Source of the DNA: Verrucomicrobiota bacterium
GTDB lineage: Bacteria > Verrucomicrobiota > Verrucomicrobiia > Limisphaerales > UBA9464
DNA: 41,221 nt
Assembly: GCA_026397755.1 (NCBI GenBank)
Contig: JAPLUF010000119.1
Span: forward strand, 1 to 41,221
Reading direction: 5' to 3'
The position numbers and the translations under genes were made by a program. How positions within the stretch are numbered: position 1 is the first letter of the stretch; every line of letters begins with the position of its first letter. The notes below the pieces were generated by a model, which had not been told where the DNA came from, ran no database searches, and was given only the letters and a program-made list of their open reading frames with translations. This document shows positions 1-7,836 of this stretch, one piece after another.

Positions 1-156
1 AGAGCTGACACCGTTCCTGCGCTTCTCCATTGAGAGGCCAATAAAAAAAGCGACTCCTTCCGAGATCGCATCGCCAATACCCCTTGGTTTTGGATAGGTC
101 GAATAGCCTGAGAAATTCCGTTCTCCTTCCCGCCTCTGCTTCCGTACCCTGTCACC
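1..156. other. Leader region upstream of serS, no gene seen
   Basis: I see no supported ORF, RNA gene or repeat here. The stretch just before the serS ATG is pyrimidine-rich and has no Shine-Dalgarno-like purine block, so initiation may not depend on one. No promoter could be assigned with confidence. Confidence 0.4.
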
Positions 157-1467
157 ATGCTCGACATGAAGTTGTTGCGCGAACGGACTGAGTTCGTCCG
201 GGAGCGATTGGCCACGCGGAACGCCGGTGACGAAGCCAGGGTCTCCGAAGTCTTGGCGTTGGATGAATCCCGACGGGCCGCGCTCGCCGAGGCCGAACAA
301 CTCAAAGCACGTCGCAACAGCACCTCGAAAGAAATCGGCGGGCTAATTGCCCAGAAGCGCCTCGATGAAGCCGAGGCCAAGAAAGCGGAAGTCCGCGCCC
401 TCGGTGACCGGATCACCGAACTCGACAAGACCGCCGCACACTCTGAGGTCGCACGGGATTCCCTGCTGATGATGATCCCCAACCTTCCCCACGCGAGCGT
501 CGCCTTGGGTAAGGATGCGGCCGACAATCCGGAGATTCGCGTGCATGGGCAGAAGGCTTCCTTCGAGTTTACACCGTACAACCACGTGGAACTTTGCGAA
601 CGGCTCAAGCTCATCGACTTTGCCCGAGGAGCCAAGCTGAGCGGATCGGGCTTTCTCCTGTACACGGGCTGGGGAGCTCGGTTGGAGCGGGCGCTGATCA
701 ACTTCCTGCTCGACCTTCATCAGCGGGAACACGGCTACACCGAAGTGGCCCCTCCTTACATCGTCGGAGAACACTGCATGATCGGCGTGGGGCAGTTTCC
801 GAAGTTCCGGGATCAGGCCTATGCCGTACAGGAGGGACTCGACACCTCGACGATGGGCAAACTGTACTTGGTGCCGACGGCGGAGGCTCCGGTGGCCAAC
901 ATCCATCGAGAGGAAATTCTCACTGAGAAGCAGCTGCCAGTGCGCTACTGCGCCTACTCGCCCTGCTTCCGAGCCGAGGCCGGCGCCGCCGGATTGGGTA
1001 CCCGGGGCATGATCCGGGTCCACCAGTTCGACAAGGTGGAGCTCATCAAAGTGGTTCATCCAGACCAGGGCTATGAGGAACTGGAAAAGATGGTCCACAA
1101 CGCCGAGACAGTCCTGCAACGCCTCGGGCTGCATTACCGGGTAATCAACCTGTGCACCGGCGACATGGGCTTCGCCGCCGCCAAGACCTACGACATCGAA
1201 GTCTGGGCTCCGGGACAGGGCACCTACTTGGAGGTGTCGAGTTGTTCCAACTGCGAGGATTACCAGTCCCGCCGGATGAATTTGCGATTCAAGCGGGAAT
1301 CCGACGGGCAGAATCTCTTCCCTCACTTGCTCAATGGATCGGGCACCGCTCTGGCCCGTCTCTTCGTGGCACTGGTGGAGACCCATCAGCAGGCCGACGG
1401 CAGTATTCAGGTGCCGGAACCGCTGCGCCCCTATCTTGGAACGGACGTCATCCCGCTGGCTTCCTGA
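157..1467 (+). CDS. serS: Seryl-tRNA synthetase
   Basis: This cytoplasmic class II aminoacyl-tRNA synthetase charges tRNA-Ser (and tRNA-Sec where present) with serine using ATP. At 436 residues it has the usual family length. The N-terminal ~110 residues (starting MLDMKLLRERTEFV) form the charged helical arm that contacts the tRNA. Class II motif 2 is clear around residues 270-292 (SPCFRAEAGAAGLGTRGMIR). The segment SSCSNCEDYQSRRMNLRF precedes motif 3, and motif 3 (NGSGTALARLFVALVE) starts near residue 392. The ATG at 157 fits the conserved N-terminus; there is no obvious ribosome-binding site. The gene stands alone ahead of aceE with a 128-base gap and a hairpin just after its stop, so the two are probably separate units. 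Identification is firm. Confidence 0.97.
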   Translation: MLDMKLLRERTEFVRERLATRNAGDEARVSEVLALDESRRAALAEAEQLKARRNSTSKEIGGLIAQKRLDEAEAKKAEVRALGDRITELDKTAAHSEVARDSLLMMIPNLPHASVALGKDAADNPEIRVHGQKASFEFTPYNHVELCERLKLIDFARGAKLSGSGFLLYTGWGARLERALINFLLDLHQREHGYTEVAPPYIVGEHCMIGVGQFPKFRDQAYAVQEGLDTSTMGKLYLVPTAEAPVANIHREEILTEKQLPVRYCAYSPCFRAEAGAAGLGTRGMIRVHQFDKVELIKVVHPDQGYEELEKMVHNAETVLQRLGLHYRVINLCTGDMGFAAAKTYDIEVWAPGQGTYLEVSSCSNCEDYQSRRMNLRFKRESDGQNLFPHLLNGSGTALARLFVALVETHQQADGSIQVPEPLRPYLGTDVIPLAS

Positions 1468-1469
1468 GA

Positions 1470-1498
1470 AAGCCAGCTCTCAGGCCTGGCTTCTTCTC
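1470..1498 (+). terminator. Hairpin after serS, possible terminator
   Basis: Three bases after the serS stop, AAGCCAG pairs with CTGGCTT across a 9-base loop. The flanking GAGA/TCTC bases can extend the stem after a short internal loop. The following sequence is pyrimidine-rich but is not a pure T-run, so this is a weak intrinsic terminator or an mRNA 3'-end stabiliser. Confidence 0.4.
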
Positions 1499-1595
1499 AA
1501 GATTCGTTCCCTTGAAACGGTCAACCCTGCACTTGGCAGTGAAGGCCAATTGAATACCTTACGGCTTCCGGGGCTTCGGCTCCGGATATCGAGTC

Positions 1596-4340
1596 TTGAA
1601 TACCTCTGGTTCCAACCATGGTTCGGCCACCCCGGTCAACGGGCGCACCGAAAGTACCGCCTCTGGTCGTTCCCTGACCCCATCCGACCGGCATCGCGCC
1701 ACGGTGGAGGATCTGCTGCGACTGGTTCTGGAGGGCAAGTCCCCCCAGGAGGCACGCAAGCTGATCGCCGGCGTGATGCAAGGGCTCCGCAATGAGGGCT
1801 ATCCGGTTCCGGACGTCACCACGACGCCCTACCTCAATACGATCCCTCCCGAGGAGGAACCCGAATATCCAGGCGACCTCGAGATGGAGCGCCTGATCCG
1901 GGCTCACGTCCGCTGGAACGCCATGGCGATGGTCGCCAAGGCCAACAAGACCACCAATGTCGGTGGTCACATCGCCACCTTCGCCTCGTTGGCGACACTG
2001 TACGAGGTGGGCTACAATCACTTCTTTCGGGGGGGTGCCGACGGCAAGACCGCCGACATGATCTATTTCCAGGGGCATGCCTCACCGGGAAATTATTCCC
2101 GCGCCTACCTGGAGTACCGACTCAACGACCAGCACCTAAAAAACTTTCGTCAGGAACTGCAAGACCATCCGGGTCTAAGCTCCTACCCGCATCCCTTCCT
2201 GATGCCGGATTTCTGGATCTTCCCCACGGTGTCGATGGGACTGGGGCCCATCCATTCCATTTATCAGGCCCGCTTCAGCCGCTACTTGCAGGCACGCAAA
2301 CTCGTTGCACAAGACCACGATCCCATGGTCTGGGCCTTCATCGGAGACGGTGAGTCGGATGAGCCGGAAACGCACGGAGCCATCAGCATGGCTGGCCGCG
2401 AACACCTCGACAACCTCGTCTGGGTGATCAACTGCAATCTTCAGCGCCTCGACGGCCCTGTCCGAGGCAACGGCAAGATCATTCAAGACCTCGAAGGCCA
2501 GTTCCGCGGTGCGGGCTGGAACGTCATCAAGGTGGTTTGGGGCAGCGACTGGGACGAGTTGCTGGCCCGCGATACAACGGGCCTTCTGGCTCAGCGCATG
2601 GACGAGGTCGTCGACGGCGAATACCAGCAATACATCGTCGAGAGCGGTGCCTATATCCGGAAGAATTTCTTCGGGAAATACCCGGTACTGCTCGACTTGG
2701 TCAGCCACCTCAGCGACGCGCAGCTCAAGAAGCTCACCCGCGGAGGCCACGACCCTCTCAAGGTGTATGCGGCTTACCGCAAGGCCACCCAGCGCAACGG
2801 CCGACCCACGGTCATCTTGGCCAAGACGGTCAAGGGCTACGGCACAGGCGAAGCCGGCGAAGGCAAGAACCCCACCCACGGCCTCAAGAAACTGGCCGAG
2901 CGCGACATTCGTCATTTCCGCGAACGCTTTTCGATTCCGCTGGAGGACGAGGTCATCGCCGAACTGCCCTTCTACCGCCCGCCGCAAGACAGCGCCGAGG
3001 TTCAATACCTGCTGGACCGGCGCAAGGCCCTGCACGGATTCAACCCCATTCGGATCGATCGTGCTCAGAAGCTAGTCACCCCGCTGCACACCGACGACGG
3101 TCTGCGCAACGTGGTCCAGGCGACGGCTCTGTCCTCGGCGTCCACGACCAAGGCTTACGTGCTGTTGCTGGGCTCGTTGCTCCGCGACAAGAACATCGGC
3201 AAGTTCATCGTTCCCATCGTGCCTGATGAAGCGCGCACCTTCGGCATGGAGGGGCTCTTCGGTCAGGTGGGCATCTACAGCTCCCGCGGCCAACTCTACA
3301 ATCCCGGCACCAAGACCGAGGACAACGCCAACACGCCCTACATCGAAAAGAAGGACGGTCAGCTTCTGGAAGAAGGTATCAACGAAGCCGGCTCCATGGC
3401 GGACTTCATCGCCGCCGGCACGGCCAATGTCACCTACGGCGTGCCGACCATCCCCTTCTACATCTACTACTCAATGTTCGGTTTCCAGCGGGTGGGCGAT
3501 CAAATCTGGCTGGCTGGCGATTCGCGCTGCCGCGGATTCATGATTGGCGCGACCTCGGGCCGTACGACCCTCAATGGCGAGGGGCTCCAGCATCAAGACG
3601 CCCACAGTCACTTGGTCGCCACTTCGGTGCCCAACCTGTATTCTTATGAGCCCGCCTTCGGCTACGAATTGGCGGTCATCGTCTGCGATGGCCTGAAGCG
3701 CATGTATGCCGATGGCGAAGATGTCTTCTACTACATCTCCGTCCACAATGAGGACTACGCCCATCCGCCGATCCCGAACGAACCCGGTGTCGTGGAAGGT
3801 ATCCTCAACGGCATGTACAAGTTCAAGCCGGGCAAGGCCGGCCTGAAGCACAAGGTCCAATTGCTCGGTTCCGGAGCCATTTTACAACAGGCACTCAAGG
3901 CTCAAGAGCTTCTGGAAGCCTATGGTGTCAGCGCTGACGTGTGGAGTGTGACTAGCTTCAAACGGCTCCGCTCAGAGGCCCAGGCCACCAAGCGCTGGAA
4001 CATGCTTCATCCGACTGAAACACCCCGAAAGAGCTACCTCGAACAAACGGTCGAGGGCCAGTCGGGCCCCTGGATTGCCGTCAGCGACAATCTCAAGCTA
4101 GTGGCCGACCAAATCGCCCCCTGGATTCCGGGAGGTTTAATGACCCTCGGCTGCGACGGGTTCGGACGCAGCGAGGTCCGGCCGGTGCTGCGACGTTTCT
4201 TCGAGATCGACGGTGAGTGCACTGCCATCGCGTGCCTCTACAAGTTGGCCTCCCAGGGAGCCTTGCCACAGAGCGTGGTGGCCGAGGCCATCCAGAAACT
4301 CGGAGTCGACCCCGAGAAGCGCTACGGCGTCTGCGTCTGA
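1596..4340 (+). CDS. aceE: Pyruvate dehydrogenase E1 component, homodimeric type
   Basis: This is the thiamine-diphosphate-dependent decarboxylase that opens the pyruvate dehydrogenase complex, passing acetyl groups to lipoyl-E2. The length (914 aa) and colinear landmarks match gamma-proteobacterial AceE: TPYLNTIPPEEEPEYPGDLE, YFQGHASPGNYSRAYLE, the ThDP motif GDGESDEPE near residue 250 closing with NCNLQRLDGP near 279, and the transketolase-like central domain (DEARTFGMEGLFGQVGIYS, FYIYYSMFGFQRVGDQ, TSGRTTLNGEGLQHQD). The C-terminal domain ends with LGCDGFGRSEVR. The start is TTG at 1596, chosen because it covers the family N-terminal region; a GTG further in is possible. The first ~35 residues are Ser/Thr/Gly-rich and poorly conserved. 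No E2 or E3 gene lies in the window. Identification is firm; the exact start is less so. Confidence 0.96.
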   Translation: MNTSGSNHGSATPVNGRTESTASGRSLTPSDRHRATVEDLLRLVLEGKSPQEARKLIAGVMQGLRNEGYPVPDVTTTPYLNTIPPEEEPEYPGDLEMERLIRAHVRWNAMAMVAKANKTTNVGGHIATFASLATLYEVGYNHFFRGGADGKTADMIYFQGHASPGNYSRAYLEYRLNDQHLKNFRQELQDHPGLSSYPHPFLMPDFWIFPTVSMGLGPIHSIYQARFSRYLQARKLVAQDHDPMVWAFIGDGESDEPETHGAISMAGREHLDNLVWVINCNLQRLDGPVRGNGKIIQDLEGQFRGAGWNVIKVVWGSDWDELLARDTTGLLAQRMDEVVDGEYQQYIVESGAYIRKNFFGKYPVLLDLVSHLSDAQLKKLTRGGHDPLKVYAAYRKATQRNGRPTVILAKTVKGYGTGEAGEGKNPTHGLKKLAERDIRHFRERFSIPLEDEVIAELPFYRPPQDSAEVQYLLDRRKALHGFNPIRIDRAQKLVTPLHTDDGLRNVVQATALSSASTTKAYVLLLGSLLRDKNIGKFIVPIVPDEARTFGMEGLFGQVGIYSSRGQLYNPGTKTEDNANTPYIEKKDGQLLEEGINEAGSMADFIAAGTANVTYGVPTIPFYIYYSMFGFQRVGDQIWLAGDSRCRGFMIGATSGRTTLNGEGLQHQDAHSHLVATSVPNLYSYEPAFGYELAVIVCDGLKRMYADGEDVFYYISVHNEDYAHPPIPNEPGVVEGILNGMYKFKPGKAGLKHKVQLLGSGAILQQALKAQELLEAYGVSADVWSVTSFKRLRSEAQATKRWNMLHPTETPRKSYLEQTVEGQSGPWIAVSDNLKLVADQIAPWIPGGLMTLGCDGFGRSEVRPVLRRFFEIDGECTAIACLYKLASQGALPQSVVAEAIQKLGVDPEKRYGVCV

Positions 4341-4344
4341 GGAT

Positions 4345-4371
4345 CCCCCACCGACACTCGGTCGGTGGGGG
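4345..4371. terminator. Perfect 11-bp hairpin just after aceE
   Basis: CCCCCACCGAC and GTCGGTGGGGG pair perfectly around a 5-base loop, four bases after the aceE stop. No T-run follows directly, so on its own it is a stabilising or Rho-assisted 3' hairpin. It is the first of three hairpins in the aceE/pal gap. Confidence 0.55.
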
Positions 4372-4388
4372 CGATCTCGCCTTCTTTT

Positions 4389-4418
4389 GGCCACCGCATC
4401 CACACCGGTGCGGTGGCC
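4389..4418. terminator. Second hairpin in the aceE/pal gap
   Basis: GGCCACCGCA pairs with TGCGGTGGCC (10 bp) around a 10-base loop. There is no T-tract after it, so its role is uncertain. It sits between the perfect hairpin after aceE and the strong bidirectional terminator. Confidence 0.35.
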
Positions 4419-4452
4419 TTGCCAGACCGATCCAGCCCTGCTGATTCTAACC

Positions 4453-4490
4453 CAACAAAAAACCCCGCCAATGGGCGGGGTTTTTTGTTG
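4453..4490. terminator. Bidirectional Rho-independent terminator between aceE and pal
   Basis: CAACAAAAAACCCCGCC and GGCGGGGTTTTTTGTTG form a perfect 17-bp inverted repeat around the loop AATG. Read on either strand it gives a GC-rich stem followed by six T residues. It therefore serves the convergent aceE transcript (plus) and the end of the tol-pal operon (minus), whose last gene stops 20 bases away. Confidence 0.93.
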
Positions 4491-4510
4491 GAAAGCCAGT
4501 CAAGAGCCGA

Positions 4511-5158
4511 TCAGCGGAGAGCACCGGCCGACGGCGGCGTGAGCAGAATGAACTCGCCACGACGATTCTTGCCCCAGGCGGACTCGTCATGACCGAGCTC
4601 GGACGGCTTGTCTTCGCCGAAGCTGCGGGTCACCACGCGGTCAGCGCCGATGCCCAAAGCAATCAACGCATCACGAGCCGACAGCGCACGCTTCTCGCCC
4701 AGAGAACGATTGTACTCTTCAGTGCCGCGCTCGTCGCAATGACCTTCGATGGCCACCTTGTTGTCGGAGTGGGCCTTGAGGTAGGTCGCCACGGCTTGGA
4801 TGTTCGCCTTGCTGTCCGCCTTCACCACGGACTTGTCGTAGTCGAAATAAACGGTGTTGGCCTTGAAGTGTTCACGGTTGGCCAGCATGCCCTCGATCTC
4901 CTCACGAGAAGGTTGACCATTGGCTCCATCCGGATTGTTGACTCCGGCCACATCAGCGCCGTTGGCACCCGAGCCATCTGTCGTCAGCGGGCGCGCCGGA
5001 GGCAAAATGGGCTGTCCCTTACCCAAGCTCGAAGAGGCTCCAGGAGCTCCCGAATATCCCGGCAGCGGCGTGTAATTCTTCTGCCCCTTCTTACATCCGG
5101 CAGCGAGGGAGAGGATCAGCACGAGGGCGATGGAACCCAATTTGGAGAACGGCTTCAT
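4511..5158 (-). CDS. pal: Peptidoglycan-associated lipoprotein Pal
   Basis: Pal is the outer-membrane lipoprotein of the Tol-Pal system; it binds peptidoglycan and TolB and helps the outer membrane follow the septum. The N-terminus MKPFSKLGSIALVLILSLAAGC is a lipoprotein signal with lipobox LAAGC (Cys22). A Gly/Ser/Pro-rich linker follows to about residue 90. The OmpA-like domain then shows VYFDYDKSVVK, the peptidoglycan-binding segment IEGHCDERGTEEYNRSLGEKRA and a terminal NRRGEF. It is 215 aa, slightly longer than Escherichia coli Pal because of the linker. It is the last gene of the operon, 58 bases downstream of tolB and just before a strong terminator. Confidence 0.95.
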   Translation of the reverse strand: MKPFSKLGSIALVLILSLAAGCKKGQKNYTPLPGYSGAPGASSSLGKGQPILPPARPLTTDGSGANGADVAGVNNPDGANGQPSREEIEGMLANREHFKANTVYFDYDKSVVKADSKANIQAVATYLKAHSDNKVAIEGHCDERGTEEYNRSLGEKRALSARDALIALGIGADRVVTRSFGEDKPSELGHDESAWGKNRRGEFILLTPPSAGALR

Positions 5159-5216
5159 TGGTGTGTTGAAAAAAGGCTGGAATCTGGAGATCTGAAAGTG
5201 GGTTAGCGGGCTGGGC

Positions 5217-6374
5217 TCAACGACTCCAACTAGGCTGGGAGCTGCTGCCCGCTACTTGCGCGGTATCTTTGACGTGGCCCGTCGGCCAGTCAAGCAGCGA
5301 CAATTTGCGGGGGCCAAACTTACTGGTCCGACGCACAAAAACCAAGGTCCTGGAATTGGGAGCCCAGGAAGGATCCTCGCCTTCGGTAATGACCTTGGCA
5401 TCGCCGCCGGCTGCTGGAACGATGCAAATATCGAAGTAATCGCCCCGGGAACGGGTGAATGCGATCCACTTGCCGTCCGGGGACCAATCGGGTTCGGTGG
5501 TATTGCGGACTCCGGCGGTGGTGAGACGGCGCATAGCGCCCCCCGAGGCCGAAACAATGTACAATTGCGGAAAACCACTTTCTCGGGATACCACGCACAG
5601 GCTAGATCCATCTGGAGACCAGCATGGAGAGGATTCATCGGCGGCCGTGGTGGTCAATCGACGGGGATTCCCGCCCTCGGCATCGCTCACCCACAAATCA
5701 GGACTCCCCGCCTTGCTGAGGATCATGGCCAATTTGGAGCCATCGGGCGACGGGGCCGGACTAATGTTGGACCCGGAGAACCGCACAAGAGCCTTGCGAC
5801 TGCCGGTGGTTAAATCTTGCGAATAAATATCAGCATTACCGGCCCGGTAGCTGGTATAAACCAAAGACTTACGACCAGGGCGCCACGCCGGAGCCGCGAC
5901 GATATTGCCATCGGCGGTCAATTGAACCGGATTGGCTCCATCGAAGTCGCTCGCATAAACCTCGCTGATCCGTTCTTTCTGAACCTTGAAGACCATCTTG
6001 GTGCGAGAAATTCCCTTCCGACCGGTGATCGCTTGAACGACGTCGTCGGCCAGTGCATGCGCTTGAGCCCGCGGAGAACCCCCAGGATACGAGCGATTGA
6101 ACAACGTGGCATTGTTGTTCACGTCGGCCAGCACTCCCTCCAGCGCCGCACCGGATTTTCCATTCACTGAATACTGCGCCTGGGCGAGGGCAACGAGGTC
6201 GAATCCGGCGACGTACAAGTCGAATTCCAGGACCGTCTTGGCGTCACCAGCGAAACCTGTGACGTGGATGGGCACGGCACGGCTAGTGACGTCACTAACA
6301 ACCACTTCGGCCGCGGAGGCGCTCAGGGAAATTCCCAGAGTGAGGAGGAGGGCGATGAATGAATGACGGAACAT
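5217..6374 (-). CDS. tolB: Tol-Pal system protein TolB
   Basis: TolB is a periplasmic beta-propeller that links Pal to the inner-membrane TolQRA motor. The first ~22 residues are a Sec signal peptide ending near SASA-AEV. An N-terminal TolB domain follows to about residue 145, containing the phrase TGRKGISRTKMVFK. After it come PD40-type propeller blades with repeated SPDGSKLA, SPDGSSLC and SPDGKWIAFTRS phrases. At 385 aa it is a little shorter than the usual ~430, with fewer residues around the blades. It lies 42 bases after the tolA/tonB gene and 58 before pal, as in classical tol operons. Identification rests on both sequence and context. Confidence 0.95.
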   Translation of the reverse strand: MFRHSFIALLLTLGISLSASAAEVVVSDVTSRAVPIHVTGFAGDAKTVLEFDLYVAGFDLVALAQAQYSVNGKSGAALEGVLADVNNNATLFNRSYPGGSPRAQAHALADDVVQAITGRKGISRTKMVFKVQKERISEVYASDFDGANPVQLTADGNIVAAPAWRPGRKSLVYTSYRAGNADIYSQDLTTGSRKALVRFSGSNISPAPSPDGSKLAMILSKAGSPDLWVSDAEGGNPRRLTTTAADESSPCWSPDGSSLCVVSRESGFPQLYIVSASGGAMRRLTTAGVRNTTEPDWSPDGKWIAFTRSRGDYFDICIVPAAGGDAKVITEGEDPSWAPNSRTLVFVRRTSKFGPRKLSLLDWPTGHVKDTAQVAGSSSQPSWSR

Positions 6375-6416
6375 ATCGGAAATTAAGCCAATGAGTTTGG
6401 GTCGGAGGTCAATTGT

Positions 6417-7409
6417 CTAAGCAGGAGAGGCAGCGGAAAGATCAAAGCGTATAGTGATTCGGCGCTCCGAATCGGTCGTACCATCCGGCAGCGGGCGAAG
6501 GTCGCGGTTGCCATCCAGCACCTCGCGAACGGAGTCGTCCAAGGCGCGAATTCCAGAGGGTTTCACCAACTTGAAGGCCGAGACCCGACCGTTGCGTTGA
6601 ACGGTGATTTCCACCTCCACCTCGCCGTGCTCCACGTTGAGGGTCGTGGGTTTCTTCCATCGCAGCTTGTAGAAGGCCATCAAGTAGGATCCGTAAGGCG
6701 CATAGGCAGCCCCTCCCGGCCCGGGCATCTCGAACGAGGTCGACCCCGACAAATTCTTCCCCAGATTCGAAGCGACGCCCCGAACGGCATCGGCGCGGGC
6801 CTGCTGGGCCTTACTCAAAGCCTCTCGGGCCGCCGTCACGCGCGCCTGATGCTCCCGAGCTTCACGCGCATCCTGAGCGGCGGCGACGGCGGCGGCGTTA
6901 TTGCGCTCAACCTCGGCCTCCTTCTTCGAGCGCTTTTTGGGAGCCTCGGCCAGCTGAAAGTCCGTCTTGGAGGACTTCAGTTTCTTGGTGGACAGGTTGG
7001 GATCCACATCCTGGGCATTGGGAGCACTGCGCTGAATCTCGGTGGCCAGGCTCTTCTTGGGCGGCTCCATCTTGGTGGGCTCCTTGGTGGGCTCCACCGC
7101 CTTGGCAGGCTCCGGAGGCGGAGTCTGAGGCTGCGTCTTCGGAGGTTCGGGCTGGGGCGGGGCTGGCGGGGCTGGGGCCGGCGGCGCAGACGGCTGCGGA
7201 CTGGACTTGGGAGGCTGGGCGTCCGGATTGCCACCTCCGAGGGTGTTGCCATCGGTGAGGCGCAGGTTGTCGGGAATAATCTCCAGGATGGGACTCGGAA
7301 CGTCTTGGACTGTGTGCGACGACAAGGCCGGGGCGAACAACAAAACCCCCACGGCCGCGGCATGAATGCCCACGGAGGTCAGAAAATATCGTGTGTTCGA
7401 AGGGATCAT
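6417..7409 (-). CDS. TolA/TonB-family energy-transducing protein
   Basis: This is the periplasm-spanning link of the proton-driven TolQ-TolR motor, placed where tolA normally lies. Residues ~8-28 form one membrane helix carrying SVGIH, the S-x3-H signature known from TonB/TolA helices that couple to ExbB/TolQ. Residues ~55-110 are rich in Pro, Gln and Lys, like a TonB spacer. Residues ~150-215 are charged and Ala-rich, probably helical as in TolA domain II. The C-terminus (about 235-330) is a TonB_C-like fold with EVEVEITVQRNGRVSAFKLVKPSG. It therefore mixes TolA and TonB features. Its ATG overlaps the tolR stop by 4 bases (ATGA), which implies translational coupling. Context favours the TolA role. 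Confidence 0.88.
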   Translation of the reverse strand: MIPSNTRYFLTSVGIHAAAVGVLLFAPALSSHTVQDVPSPILEIIPDNLRLTDGNTLGGGNPDAQPPKSSPQPSAPPAPAPPAPPQPEPPKTQPQTPPPEPAKAVEPTKEPTKMEPPKKSLATEIQRSAPNAQDVDPNLSTKKLKSSKTDFQLAEAPKKRSKKEAEVERNNAAAVAAAQDAREAREHQARVTAAREALSKAQQARADAVRGVASNLGKNLSGSTSFEMPGPGGAAYAPYGSYLMAFYKLRWKKPTTLNVEHGEVEVEITVQRNGRVSAFKLVKPSGIRALDDSVREVLDGNRDLRPLPDGTTDSERRITIRFDLSAASPA

Positions 7410-7834
7410 CGCCGCTTGGGGAGCTGGGTTCCGATACGGTAGCGAGTCAGTCCATTGCGACCAGCAATGTCGAGCAGACTCACCAGCACTTGCGACGGCG
7501 CTGAGCCCTCGACCCGGAGCACGAGCACTAAATTCGGATTCTGGCGGTAGGCCTTCACCAACTCTGTCTCCAATTCAAGCTCACTGAGCACCCGGGTTCC
7601 GGTCCGTGCAAACGTATACCGCCCCTCGGCCAGACCATTCACGTTGGCCTCGTTGTTGGTGTCGGGACGGGTGCGAGCATCGCCCCCCACCGGCAGCTTC
7701 ATGCTAATGCCCGGCTCCAAAGCTGGCGTGGTGATGATGAAAATGATCAGCAGCACGAACGCCAAATCCAGCAAGGGGGTGACGTTGATCTCGTTGAGCG
7801 TCACCAGCGAATTGCGTTGGGAAAAACGGCGCAT
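7406..7834 (-). CDS. tolR: TolR/ExbD-type biopolymer transport protein
   Basis: TolR is the inner-membrane partner of TolQ; the pair uses the proton gradient to energise TolA. From the ATG at 7834 the protein is 142 aa. It has a short cytoplasmic tail, one helix (NEINVTPLLDLAFVLLIIFI) with the conserved proton-pathway aspartate at position 23, and a periplasmic domain. The track ORF is longer, but the extra 30 residues overlap the preceding gene and are not family-like, so I chose MRRFSQRNSLV as the start. The upstream zinc-ribbon gene ends 2 bases before this ATG, and the downstream tolA/tonB gene overlaps by 4 bases. A Tol rather than Exb assignment comes from the tolB and pal neighbours. 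Confidence 0.92.
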   Translation of the reverse strand: MRRFSQRNSLVTLNEINVTPLLDLAFVLLIIFIITTPALEPGISMKLPVGGDARTRPDTNNEANVNGLAEGRYTFARTGTRVLSELELETELVKAYRQNPNLVLVLRVEGSAPSQVLVSLLDIAGRNGLTRYRIGTQLPKRR

Positions 7835-7836
7835 GA

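Noticed and set aside
343-1386. 347-aa minus-strand ORF over serS
   Set aside because: It is fully antisense to a well-conserved gene, has no family features and is a shadow of codon bias in GC-rich DNA.
2175-3035. 286-aa minus-strand ORF over aceE
   Set aside because: Antisense to a conserved aceE with no motif of its own.
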